Shown here in pieces: positions 11,099 through 22,600 of a DNA stretch of 64,000 bases (within the stretch, counting starts at the first letter, position 1; each line of letters begins with the position of its first letter). The notes beneath the pieces were generated by a model. That model made no database searches. It had not been told where the DNA came from and saw only the letters and a program-made list of their open reading frames with translations. The DNA is from Folioceros fuciformis (Eukaryota > Anthocerotophyta > Anthocerotopsida > Anthocerotales): assembly GCA_049999805.1 (NCBI GenBank), contig JBNGIO010006380.1, positions 490,735-554,734 of the forward strand, given 5' to 3'. The translations under genes and the position numbers were made by a program.

Positions 11099-11566
11099 TC
11101 ATGTGGATATATGATCCATAATTTCATATTTCTTTAGAGTCATATGAATTTTTTTCCACCTTGACACCCAATTAGAGTGGAATTGTGTAATCGCCTTATT
11201 AGGACCATCAAGAAGACAATTGTCGATTATCTTAGCCAATTCAAGCACTATTTTGTTTGACAATCTTACACCTCTTGCACTGAAAGATTGCAACCAAATA
11301 GAAAGAATCCCATCAAGCTCTAAACACTTTCTTTTTCTTCTTCGTTTGATATTGTCCAATTTGTTATTTTGATACAGGTCTTCACTTAAAAATGCTTTTT
11401 TCTCCAACAAAATGCTTCACATCACCCACCATGACATTGAACTAGAATATTGTGTACTTGCCCAATTTGCTATTTCTTGGGTAGTCAAGTTCTTGTTCTC
11501 ATTGTAATAGACACATATCTCTCATTTTTGGGCTATTGTCAAAGTATTGCTTCTCTTAGGTACCAT
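11099..11566 (-). pseudogene. Pogo/Tc5-type (CENP-B HTH) transposase N-terminus, broken
   Basis: One minus-strand frame from an ATG at 11566 reads a first helix-turn-helix (RSNTLTIAQK then EICVYYNENKNLTTQEIANW). It then reads a second, CENP-B/Tc5-like one (SARGVRLSNKIVLELAKII ... FHSNWVSRWKKIHM), the order seen in pogo/Tigger and CENP-B-like proteins. Two in-frame TGA codons lie between them. The frame ends at 11099 and no DDE catalytic domain follows; the 82-bp array takes its place. It is an inactive DNA-transposon fragment. Family assignment rests on my recall of the two-HTH pattern. Confidence 0.72.
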
Positions 11567-12315
11567 TGTTGAGAGGTATTAGAGTTAGTTTTAGGTTTTG
11601 GTTGTTTCAGTTGGTGTTTCTATTTATGACAAAGGAGTGTGATACACATATAGTAAGTTTTATGGGCTGTAATGATTGAGCTTAAAGTTTGAGTTTTAAT
11701 GAAGATTTAGGCCTAAGCCCAATGAAGAGCTCCTTGCACAGGGTTGAAAGGGAAATTTACAAACCAAGAAACCTTGTAGACATGAATGAGCCTTGACAAG
11801 AATTCATGAAACAAAGATTAGACGAGACTTCCACGTGTTGGACTTGCAAAGTTTTTCTTAGCCTGTAGTTGAACATGCACATAAAAGAGACTGAAACCCA
11901 TAAGACTATTTTTCAGTCTTAGACCAACCATTCCTAACTACTGCAACGTGAATTTGCTGGAAACAGACCATGCAGAGTCGTTGAAAACGTGGAGAGGGAT
12001 TCGTACAACTCATCGTCGAGAAGAAGTGAGTTATGATGAACGAGTTATTGGTACTAAAAATCGTCTCATTTCCAAAATGTTTGGAAATGAGAGACGCACG
12101 TTTCAATTGTCACGCCCCTGGGCCATTCAAGTTCATGCTGGAGGACATGTGGGTTCGTAATTCACTCACGACGCCATGCGTCCAATACGTGAGTCGTTCA
12201 GAGCTCAGCTCCTCAACGGCACTGTGATACACAGATTGTGGAAGACGGGTGGATCTTAGTCTGCCTCACTTGTTTGTTCGAGGCTGCAGAAGGCGGATTG
12301 GTGGATTGTAGGAGC
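11567..12315. other. 5' flank of the TMEM42-like gene
   Basis: This stretch is AT-rich in its left part and contains no supported coding sequence. It holds a 13-bp perfect inverted repeat (TCTCATTTCCAAA) with a 3-base loop at 12064-12092. Confidence 0.5.
12064..12092. repeat. Perfect 13-bp inverted repeat with 3-nt loop
   Basis: TCTCATTTCCAAA at 12064-12076 and its reverse complement at 12080-12092 flank ATG. It could form a hairpin or be a dyad binding site about 220 bp upstream of the TMEM42-like start. Its function is unknown. Confidence 0.85.
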
Positions 12316-12720
12316 ATGGGTGTACCAGCCGAGAAGGAGCAGGCGTGGGGAGGCCGTGGATGGGCCTTGGCCGGGGCTGCTGGGGCCTGCGCTGCCCTAG
12401 CTGCGGTCGCGGCTAAGTTTGCGTCGCCGCAGGTTGGCTGGGACCGGCGCCTGCTGTGCTACGCAGGTGTGGTGGCTCTGAATGCAGCCATGTGGAGCTT
12501 CTACTCTTCCAGCATCACGCTCTTGTCGTCGGTGCAGGTCACAGTGGTCAGTTTTGGTGCTAACTTCCTTCTGTCAGGCGTCGCGGGCGTCCTCCTGTTC
12601 GGGGAGGTTGCACGGCCGCAGTGGTTTTTGGGGGCGTCCCTTATTGTGCTTGGGATTCTGGCTCTGAGCAAGGGGAACAGGGATCCGGGGCAGAAACCTG
12701 ACAAGGTCAAGCCACTCTGA
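12316..12720 (+). CDS. TMEM42/EamA-like small membrane protein
   Basis: This is a 134-residue single-exon protein. After a short N-terminus it has about four hydrophobic segments: an Ala-rich one from residue 14, one around LLCYAGVVALNAAMW, one around VQVTVVSFGANFLLSGVAGV, and FLGASLIVLGILALS. The end is a Lys-rich tail. The pattern TVVSFGANFLLSGVAGVLLFGE resembles the last half of the EamA/DMT fold as found in TMEM42. Family members are half-size drug/metabolite-transporter relatives that probably work as dimers; the substrate is unknown. I chose the ATG at 12316; an in-frame GTG at 12238 opens the frame but is an unlikely start. No intron is evident. Confidence 0.78.
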   Translation: MGVPAEKEQAWGGRGWALAGAAGACAALAAVAAKFASPQVGWDRRLLCYAGVVALNAAMWSFYSSSITLLSSVQVTVVSFGANFLLSGVAGVLLFGEVARPQWFLGASLIVLGILALSKGNRDPGQKPDKVKPL

Positions 12721-13243
12721 GGGCCAAGTGTGGGATGCAAGTGCGGGTTTCAAACCACTGGTTTGAGGTGGGAAGGGAGGGATTTGGTGTGCCAGGCACA
12801 GACACTGGAGTTGTGCTTGTAAGTAGTCGTGGTACAGTCTCGACGTAGACAGTCCCGTGGCGGAGTGGGTATGGGGAGCATGTCTCTGAGGATGATCATC
12901 CCAGGGTGTGTGTACGAACTTGTAATGAATTCTGTGGATTTGTTACGCTGGGACGTGATTTGCGTAACGCCGTTATCTCTGTCTCATTGCTGTGCCACGG
13001 GTGACATGAGAAGTGCCCGTTTTGTTCTGGTGCACCAAGAAAAGCACGGCAGCAACCGCCTGCCCTATCAACTACCAGCTCGTGGATGCTCTGTTCTGTT
13101 ATGGTTTGAGCTGCATGGGCACGGGAAGGATGTGCTGTTTGAGTTGCAGACCTCTACCATGCTACTCACTCTCCGTTCAGGGTTTTGGTGCATTTCCCTC
13201 GTTGCCTGCGGTGGTCTCCTCTTGCGGTGAAATCAGCCATCTA
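12721..13243. other. Intergenic: 3' UTR and protease 5' flank
   Basis: No coding sequence is supported. Open frames here continue into the protease first exon from upstream but have no family similarity before the Met at 13244. Confidence 0.5.
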
Positions 13244-14981
13244 ATGGCAGGGCCGTGCCGTGACATCTTGGGCTTAGTGTTGGTAACAGCGTCTATGCTC
13301 TTGGCTGCAGTTCAGGTTTCGTATCATGCATCTCGGTTTGTGCAAGGGCAGCAGCATGCATCTACCACTGGACAGGAAGGAGTAGCTATGCAGCCAAGTC
13401 TTGGAAGGGGGGTAGAGAAGAACGTCAAACTAGTATTGGACCCGAGAGGAAAGCTACATAGGCCAAGCACCCATGAGCTCGTGCTTTCTAGAACGTTCAA
13501 TGATCCAACCAGCAGAAGGAGAGCTCAGAGCCAGCTTCTGGACTCGAATCCAGGCAAGAAGGAGGCATTGTCCGTCAGAGTCAATCTGATGCACAGAGAT
13601 GCAACAGACTCTCCTTTGAGGCGTGTAGGTGCCACGCATGCGGAGAGAATGAAAGCCGCAGTTGACAGGAGTCGCTTGCGGGAGCAAAGTATGGTGGGCA
13701 ACATGATTCAAGGTCATCAGGTATGGTTCAACTGCATGCATGAAATTCTGCCATCCCTTTTTCGATTTCGGTATGGTTGGCGAAGTGGGAGGCTTACCTT
13801 CCTACAACCATGTTGGTTGCTGCAAGCGTGATGCAGAGTCCTCGGAATCACCAACAGGCGTTGTTGCATCTAGCACCAGCAATAACTCAGTTGAGTTCCC
13901 CATCTCATCAGGGACAGGGGAATACCTTATGCCCTTCTCCATTGGGACCCCCGAGCAGAGTTTCACAACTATAATTGACACGGGCAGCGACCTTGTCTGG
14001 CTGCAATGCAAGCCATGCTTCCACTGCCTCAGGCAGCACGGCCCTTACTTTAACCCTCCCTTGTCCAACACCTTCAAGCGTCTCAACTGCTTCAGCTCCT
14101 TCTGTCAAGCGCTCCCCAGAAAGCAGTGTGCGTTTGGGATCTGCGTCTACACATATGAGTATGGCGATCAGTCTTCCACTGCAGGAGACTTCATCACCGA
14201 AACATTGACACTGCCCTCGACATCTGGAGGTACCTTACAGGTTCCATCTTTCGGGCTTGGATGCGGCCACAACAACCATGGATCCTTTTCTGGGGCAGCA
14301 GGCCTAGTGGGGTTAGGCCAAGGTCGCCTGTCATTCTCCTCCCAGCTGAGCTCCGTTCTCACCAGCAAATTCTCCTACTGCCTGGTGGGCATCGACGACG
14401 CAGACACCGTCACCAGCCCCATGTTCTTCGGCGACGCTGCAGTGCCCAACGCTGAAGGAGTGAAGTACACTCCTATTCTTCCAAACAAGTTCCATCCAAC
14501 GTACTACTATGTGGGTCTCACAGGAATAAGTGTGGGAGGGCGGAGACTAGACGGAATTCCCAACTCCACCTTTGATCTGGATGCAGATGGACGTGGGGGT
14601 ATGGTGTTCGACTCTGGGACCACCCTGACCATGCTTCCCCGAGCTGCTTACCTTCCAGTGGTTGAAGCCTTTGAGGCTGGGATGGAGGGCATACACAGAG
14701 TCGACGGCTTGTTCATGGGTCTTGATCTCTGCTACGACGTTTCTACACTGGACAGTGTGGATGTCCCCACGTTCACCTTCCATTTTCAGGATGCGGACTT
14801 CGATGTGCCGGCTGGCAACACCTTCATCATGGTGGACCAGAGTGGAACCCTTTGTTTGGCCCTACAGATGTCCTCAGTTCTTGCCATCTTTGGTAACATT
14901 CAGCAGCAGAACTTCCAAGTCGTGTATGACCGGGTGAACAGCCGCATTGGCTTCGTTCCGGCTGGGTGCACGGACCTCTAG
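13244..14981 (+). CDS. Nepenthesin-like aspartyl protease (A1 family)
   Basis: Two exons encode about 539 residues. Exon 1 (13244 to about 13720) begins with a signal-peptide-like stretch (ILGLVLVTASMLLAAVQVS) and a plant prosegment (VNLMHRDATDSPLRRVG). The intron is about 116-124 bp; two donor/acceptor pairs (13713-13836 or 13721-13838) both keep the frame. Exon 2 carries the catalytic sites DTGSDLVW (about 13978) and FDSGTTLTM (about 14608). Between them lies the Cys-rich nepenthesin-type insertion (CKPCFHC, QKQ-like Cys pairs, CVYTYEYGD), and the end is GNIQQQNFQVVYD. It should be a secreted or vacuolar endopeptidase acting on protein substrates after prosegment removal. Both catalytic Asp residues are present. 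The physiological substrate cannot be predicted. Confidence 0.9.
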
Positions 14982-15640
14982 AAAGCCACCAACAAGTTGT
15001 ACATCCTGCCACACCTGGCACTCCGTCATCAGTAAATGGTGTCAACTGCTACGTGGAAACTTGCAGCGGTTCCCGTTCTGATATAACATACCCTAGGCAG
15101 AATTGAAGCAAACTCCGATGTTTGTGGAAGTCCTATTTCATCAGTCTCTTCAAATAACCCGTGGAACTCCTTCAGCAACTGAGTCTCGAGCTCCAGTCAC
15201 TTCAGTCTAGAGCATCGGCCTCCCAGTCTTCCTCTTGGATCAAGTTCTCAAAAGCACGGCGATGCTCAAGATCTCCTACAACGAGGAAGTATAGCTGCAG
15301 CCTTGTAGGACGCTAGCCGACTAGGGAATATGAGGTTGATAGCGTCGGCGGGCACACAAGGTGTCGCCTGACCGTCCCATGAGACATGACCATGATAAAG
15401 CTCTGAGCCTTTCATGACACACTCTACCACTTCTAACAATCCTGACATACACACTTGACGAGCAAGCTTCGGATAGGTCGGCTTTCCACTCTTTTCCCAA
15501 AATAAAGACTCCAATTCCTCGACGAGCAACCAAAGGCACCTTCCTGTCAAAGACTGCACACACACCCTCGACTGCTTGATCGAGTAAGCCTGGACTCAGT
15601 CACCCGCCTTCTGGTCCCTAAATGCCAGGATTTTCAGTTT
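14982..15640. other. Intergenic, no gene recognised
   Basis: Short overlapping ORFs on both strands have no domain. This is probably the protease 3' UTR and spacer before the VIT-VWA pseudogene. Confidence 0.5.
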
Positions 15641-17270
15641 GTCTCAATCCAAGTGCCCAACGATTTATGGTGTTGTGACAGAGATCGCTCAGGTGGGCGA
15701 TCCTCACGAGGGCGACAGGGATTCAAGGGATTCATGAACAGCTCTGCTTTCCAGTGCTTTCGCCTCTGCGCCTCGAGAAACTGGCTCTTCATGTGGAGTG
15801 CCATGTTAGCACTGCGTTTGCAACAGTGCGGAGGACAAGGACGGTTAATTGGGTGAAGCAAGGCTTGCATTGCCAACGCCTTTTGGCCTTTCCTGTGAGT
15901 GATGAGGTACGATGGGTCTATATGTCTTGTGGGACTGTTGAAAGGGGAGCTGCCAGACATCATGACGTATTGCTCGGCAGGGCACTGTCGGAGGACCTGG
16001 ATCAGATGTGGAGATAGAGATGGGAGGGGATCGGGTCTACGCTACATTGGTTTTACCCAAGGACGACGCATCTGGGTATGGAGCCGAAGGCAGCAAGACT
16101 GCACAATTGCATGATGCCGAGTCATGCAATCCTGAGCTGTTTTGTTTCACCATTCCACAAGGAGTTGTCAAATCCATGACTTCCTCCGTTTCGTGACCCG
16201 TGCATTCGTGGGGTAATCAGCTGCGTTACACTTGCTCATCTCAGTTGTACGATAGCTGAAAGCTGCTTGGATGATGTGATGATTGGCTGTTTATTCCTCT
16301 GGTGGATGGTGGGGCACAGTTGGAGGTAAAAAATCACATGGCGTGCAGTAGCCGTGATGGCGGTCAGGGATGGTCGAACATACTATATCCCAGTGCCATG
16401 CAAAATTGAAGCCCATCTTTCTCTATACCCTCATCCTCAGTGTGACCTGCTTAGTGAGTTAAGTAACACCAAAAACGGTTGAAGTTGGTGGATTCAATCA
16501 GCCAATGAAGGTGAGAGTTCCGTTGTTCTTTCGGTCTACAGGTTCAACACTGCAGTGTGATGTGATTACGATTACTGGGTAGAGTCCGTGAAGCACTCAG
16601 AAGTAAGCAAGTGCATCGAGAGATTGGGGTGCAAAGATCTGGTTTCAATACAACGCGGGGAAACCTTCCACGGAGCCCGGAAGAGCGAGTTGTGCGACGA
16701 TTCAGGAAACAGATGGCTCTGACAAGTGGCTCACCGTGAATTTTGTTGCATCTTGAGGTAGAGTAGACTTCACGCACAGTGTACTTCACTTTTCCGCATC
16801 ATCATGGCCGGCGCCGGCTGGGCTCTGTTTCAATCAGGAATGTTTTACGTGGATGACTCTGGTACCGGTATGGCCAGAGGCAGAGAAAGAGGCAATACAG
16901 ATTGCCCAATCTCATCGTGCAGGATCCCACACCGGCCACTCACCACAACCGCATACTGGACGCCCACCAAGTCGTGCTGTTGGAACGACAACAGAAGAGC
17001 CACCTTGGCCTCTGGAATCTACGTTCACCTCTGGAAGACGAGACGCGTGCTCCATTCACTGTGCAGCTTCCTTGCCCTACACACAAAAATTCAGGACCAG
17101 ATGCAAAACAATGCTAATCGCATCTTCAGCGCCTCCGCTCACAAGCATCTCTCTTGCCGTGTCTCATCTCCTTCGAGGCCGTGAGGTCAGCCTCACCGTT
17201 ATTAGCTGCCATGTTGTCTTCCAATCCAGGTCTATCCATTCCCGATCCCCGATCGCGTTCTGGGACCCTT
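15640..17270 (+). pseudogene. Decayed tandem copy of the VIT-VWA gene
   Basis: Segments in the same order as the intact gene downstream can be matched by eye: exon 1 end (15654-15898), exon 2 (about 15981-16170), exon 3 (about 16300-16515), exon 4 (about 16640-16755), part of exon 5 (about 16870-16950), exon 9 (about 17075-17180) and the start of exon 10 (about 17229-17265). Frameshifts and stops are frequent; for example exon 4's terminal TCTTACAAG has become TCTTGAGG. Exons 6-8, which encode the VWA core with the metal site, are absent, so exon 5 is followed directly by exon 9. Introns are retained, so it arose from a genomic duplication and not a retrocopy. Confidence 0.85.
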
Positions 17271-19669
17271 CAGATGGACGACGCTGCCGATGGATGCCCC
17301 GATGGACGACCCGACTTCCCGCTGCGTGGCTGCCTTGCCGCCAACCGCGCCGTGTGCCCCTCCTGCTGCCCATGTGACGGGCCACGGCCCGTCTGCTCAG
17401 TCCGCCGCCCGTACGTGCCTTCAACTTCGGTTATATAAATATGTAATAATAATCTCAGATGGCAGGTTCCACAATTGGGCCGGGCCCCCCTCTTCAAAAG
17501 CCCCAAGTGACCCTAGAAGGCCTAGAAGCCTGGACTGACACGTGTCCGTAAAAGTGAGGGTATCTGGACAGACCGAGGCCACCGAGACGGCCAAAGCCCG
17601 AGGCCCGAGGCGCGAGGGCGGCCCCCCTTTGGCACCTGGTGTACGGTACCCTTGGCAACCCGTTCGGGTACGAATGGCCTGGTGTCTGGCAACCAGCCTG
17701 TGAGTCAGGACGTACATACCGCTGGCGTCTGTACTCTCCTGGATCGATGTACGACATCCAGCTTGAAAAGTTTTTTCCTTTTAAAAAAATCCACAAATGT
17801 TGTGGAATGAAGAGTCCAAATCCTGCATGTGCGGTGCCTGGTTGTGAGCTGTAGATGCAAAATCCCATGAAGGCCGGGCAACAGATGAGGCCAAGAGCGA
17901 CTGCTGCAAGATATGTACAACAGGTGTGTACCAGGGGAGTTTGCGTTGTTGTGTGGAGAGCAAACCTGAGGGAGCAATGGCACTTTTTGTGCGTTGGGCA
18001 TGTCGTGGAAGTTTGCAAGGTCGTTTAATTTCGTTGATGTGAATCATGAGTTGCACGGTTCTCTCTTGGGAGCTGTACAGTAGATGAGGATCTCGGCCAA
18101 CAAGGGAGTCGCTAGCTTGAAGCAAGGATTGCACGTTGTCTGGAGTGCGAGATCCAAGCACTGCAAGATCCACTGCACTGCAGGATCCACTGCACTGCAG
18201 GATCCACTGCACTGGAAGGAAGTCTGAAAGCCGGTTCTTGCTTGGGGGTGGTACATACGTGCCGCTACTGTGCAGGTGCAGGATGCAGGGCGTCATCAGG
18301 AGGGCATATCCTGGCGCATGGCTGCACTGGCCACTTTAATTTGGATCCGAAGACGGTTGATTTCACGCTGGCCTGGCTCTGAATTGCATGCACATACAGT
18401 ATTTGGCAACAGGCAGGGGTAGCGAAGGGCACGTTCGTCCAGAGTGGCACAGACAAGGGAGTGCAGGATCTCCCATCTGCTTGGACCCGGTCACTCGGCT
18501 GCTCCTTGTGCAGCGGCGGGTCCACTTTGTCATAGGCCTGCTGCCAGTTGTGGATTCCCTCGACACCGAAGGAGTCTGGCATGGAGGCGTTGGAGAGCGG
18601 AGACCCCGCTTGACGTTACCGTTGTCTGCAACGCCGCTGCCCTGTCCCCCGTGTCCTGCGGTGCGTATTGTAGACCTTTCCACGGGTGGCACAACTTCAC
18701 TGTGTCCCGGGAACGAGAGAGCCCCCTTTCCCTCATCCCAAGACTGTCGATGAAACGGAAGCTTCACCTCCGCGCATGCCTGGAGGGGATCAGAAATGGC
18801 GCCCCCGAAAGATCGCCAGCAGGTCTTGTGATCGGGAAATGTGTCAAGCTTCAGCAGGCAGGAGAGAGTGCGCTGCCGTTCTTGGAAGGAAGTGCTCCTT
18901 CTTGCGCCATCAGGGTTTCGTTCCACCAATTCAGTTGTGTGTCCCTCGTCAGACCTCTGGAGAGAGAGACAGCGGGTTCCTGGCTGACTGCAGCTTTTTG
19001 CGCTTTCCAGTTCCCATGCGATTCGCTTTGACCACGAGTCAGCATATGCCCCCTAGCCGTGGGCATTGATGTGATCAACCACCTTAGCTGCTACAACGCA
19101 GAATGGGGTGGGGGCTGGGGATGGAAAACGAATCTCCCTCTCTCTCTCTTTGCCTTCTCACAACCACACTGTTCCGTAAGCACACCTCCTGATGCAGCTT
19201 GTTGTCTGGCCAGTACAGCTTGTGAAATTGTCAGAGAGACGTTGCTCACCCGGATAAGACATGAGGGCTGTGCGTTTATCTTCCAATTATAGAAGCTCAA
19301 GTTGCCAGCCTTCATGTTCACCTTCAGGAGTTGGTGCTGTGGAGGCCGCCCAACAGTGGGGGGTGTTCATATTTGAATCGGAAGACTGGGCAATCTCGAG
19401 CACTTCTGCTCTTCCGCGATCTGTCTGTAGGAGCGCACAGCGTTCCTCGCCCTGCCACTTCACGGTACAGTTTCGCATTGTCGTCCGTGGCTGGTGTTTG
19501 CGGATGCATGTGATGAATTGCTAGATATTTGGCTGATGTTGCGGATGCGTGCATGTGATGAATCGTTAGAGCAGTGCTGGAAGAACTCAGTACCACGGGA
19601 GATAGATTGGGTTGGGTTCGGGAGGATTGAACTGTCTCAGCAGGTGTATGCAGCTACCAGCAAGCCAAA
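17271..19669. other. Intergenic spacer between VIT-VWA copies
   Basis: This is 2.4 kb with no recognisable gene. Several ORFs of 100-195 codons overlap on both strands and carry no domain. A 17-bp tandem repeat lies at 18151-18218. The right part is presumably the promoter and 5' UTR of the intact VIT-VWA gene. Confidence 0.5.
18151..18218. repeat. 17-bp tandem repeat GATCCACTGCACTGCAG
   Basis: There are two perfect units at 18167-18183 and 18184-18200, flanked by an imperfect unit at 18151 and a partial one from 18201. Confidence 0.9.
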
Positions 19670-22600
19670 ATGGCAGAGGCACTGGCGTCTGGACTGTTCC
19701 TTGCGCAGTTGCTGAACCGAGGAGACGACAGCTCCCAAGTGCAGCTAGGGCCTCCGAAGCCGCATCCCAAGCCGAAGTACACGTCGCCGAAGGAGGATCT
19801 CAATGCCGGGACTTCCAATTTGCCTCCACCCAAATGCCCAACGATTTATGCTATTGTGACGGACCTAGCTCAGGTCGGCGATCCTTACAAGGGAGACGGG
19901 ACTCAAGGGATTGACGTTCAGGGCGCACACATCCCCTTCCCAGCCCTTGTGCCTCTTCGCCTCGAGAAGCTGGCTCTTCATGTGGAGTGCCACATTAGCA
20001 CTGCGTTCGTAACGGTGTCGGGGACATGGTCGGTGAATTGCGTGAAGAAAAGTCTGCGATGCCAATGCCTTTTGGCCATACCAATGAGCTATCAGGTATG
20101 AAGAGTCCACGTGCCTTGTCGCACTCCTGCTAGTGTAGCTGCTAGACACTGCATATTGCTCAGGCCGAGCTCTGCTTATCCAGGGCGCGGTAGCAGGTGT
20201 GGAGATTGAGATGGGGGAGGATCGGGTTTACACTACCCTGGTTGTACCCAAGGATGAAGCCTCTAGCTATGGAGCCAAAGGAAGCACGACTGCCACAGCG
20301 GATGACTACAACTCGTACAACCCTGAGCTGTTTCGTCTCACCATTCCAAATGTATTGATCAAACCCACGCATTCGTTCGTTTCGTGACCCGTGTACTCGT
20401 GGTGATGATCGGCAGAGCTGCATTTGGTCATCTGTGCGGTAGGATTCCTGAAAGATGCCTTGAACGAACAGTGTTGTGATGATTGGTTCTATAGGTCGAC
20501 GGTGGGTCATCCCTGCGGTTGAAGGTCACCTGGTTTCAAGCGATGACGTTCAAGGATGGTCTATACTATGTCACAGTGCCGTTCGCACTTGAAGACCAGC
20601 TTGCTCTGTATCAGACCCCTATCTCCAGTGTGACAAGCGTGACCTGCTTAGTGAACTCAGGAACATCCGAAACAGTTGAAGTCGGGGGATTCAATCATCC
20701 CATGAAGGTGAGAGTCCTGTTGTTGCTTCTGTCTTTCCGCCAATGTTACAGTGAGACGCGATTACGGACTTAGAGTCCATCGAGCAATCAGGAAGTGAGC
20801 GGGAGCATCATGAGATTGGCTTGTAATTCCACTACAGAGATCTGATTGAAGGATGGCATTCAGGAACTGTCCAGGACGGCTGGAAGAGCCCAGTTTGCAA
20901 TCGATGTGGAGGCAAAAGGCTCAGACAAGTGGATCGGTGAGGATTTTGTTGCATCTTACAAGGTAGAGTTCATAACCCTAGTTCTGTTCATGTAGCTCCT
21001 TTTTTTCATTTTCATGGCTGTCTCTGTTGCAATCACGAATGTTACACCAAGATGACTCTGGTACAGGTATGGTCAGAGGGAATATTCCCCAACCTCATCG
21101 TTCAGGATCCAACATCTTCGAATGGCTATGATCAGGGGGGGACCTTCTGCCTTTCAATTGCCCCTCCAGACCCGAGTCGTGTGCAAGTAAGTAACTATTC
21201 TACTCTTTAGTTCCAGTGATGTTCTTGCTGCATTTTACATGTATAGAGCTCCATCAAAGATTCTCTCTCCGTCTGAATCCTGAGCTTGGATCTTTAACGT
21301 ATTATCCAGGCTTTTCGGCGGGCTGTAGTATTCCTGTTGGACAGAAGTGGCAGCATGACAGGCAAACCCATAACTGATGCCCGCCAGGCCTTGTTGTTGG
21401 GACTCTCGATGTTGCAAAGTGAAGACACGTTTAATATTGCTGCATTCGACCATGAGGTGCTCCTTTTCTCTGGTACACTGGTGAACGCTACGAAGGATGC
21501 CGTGGGCAAAGCGGAAGACTGGGTAGCAACCACATGTGAAGCACGAGGGGGAACCAATATTCTGTCACCATTGCGGCAGGTTTGTTGGCTAAAGTTGATC
21601 AACTGCTGTTGCTGAACAATGCTTGGCCGGGGGTTAAACGTGGTCTCATGGAACTTGTAGGCTATGGAGATGCTGCGAGGAGTTGAAGGAGCAGTTCCTT
21701 ACATATTCCTGATAACAGACGGAGCTGTACAAGATGAGGCTCACATATGTCGTGAGATGGAAACCGTTATAGCGCAAGGAGGTCCTGCAACTCCACGGAT
21801 CTCAACATTTGGCATTGGTTAGAACTTGCCCTAGCAATGGTCCCCATCTCACCTGATGATGTGTTACGTCATTGACGGTAGTTTTTTGGGGCAGGCCTCT
21901 AACCTGTCAACCCTCGCACAGGCCGTTATTGCAACTATTATTTCTTGAAGATGCTGGCAGTGATTGGGAGAGGGCTGAGTGATGTCGCTTTTACTTCAGG
22001 TAATCCGGAAAGAGAAGGGCCACGTTGGTATCATTGGATTCGATGACCATTTCTCAAGGACGACGGTTGCTTGATTCACAATCCAGCTTTGGTGCCCTAC
22101 AGACAAAATTCAGGACCAGATCCAAAGGATGCTAATTGCAGCTTCAACTCCTCTTCTTACAAACATCGCCCTGGCCATCGCGGATCTGCCTCAAGGTTGT
22201 GAGGTGAGCTTCACGATTGGGTGGCTTGGTGGCAGTCGAGTTTCAGTTTCGCACACCGTTGTATCCTAAGGTGTTTCGTCGTTATTCAAGGTTTATCCAT
22301 ACCCGATCCCCGATCTGTTCTGCGGGAACCCCTTGATTGTGTCAGGGAGATTCCATGGCCAATTTCCGGAGTCTATAAAGATAGTTGGTCTTCTGCCCGG
22401 AGGGACTGTGTGGGAGCTTACAGTTCTATCAAGAAAAGCCCCCCAAATACCTCTAAGCAAGGTCATGATCACGATTTGCAAGCATTTCAAATGTCAGCTG
22501 CAACATAATCCCTTCAACTGTTAGGTTTTTTGAACTCTCCCTGCCTTTGTGACCGACCACAGGTATTTGCGAAGCAACAGCTGGATCTTCTGACAGCACG

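Noticed and set aside
18363-19031. ORFs of 188 and 195 codons on opposite strands between the VIT-VWA copies
   Set aside because: They overlap each other, have no recognisable motif, and do not splice into anything I can identify.
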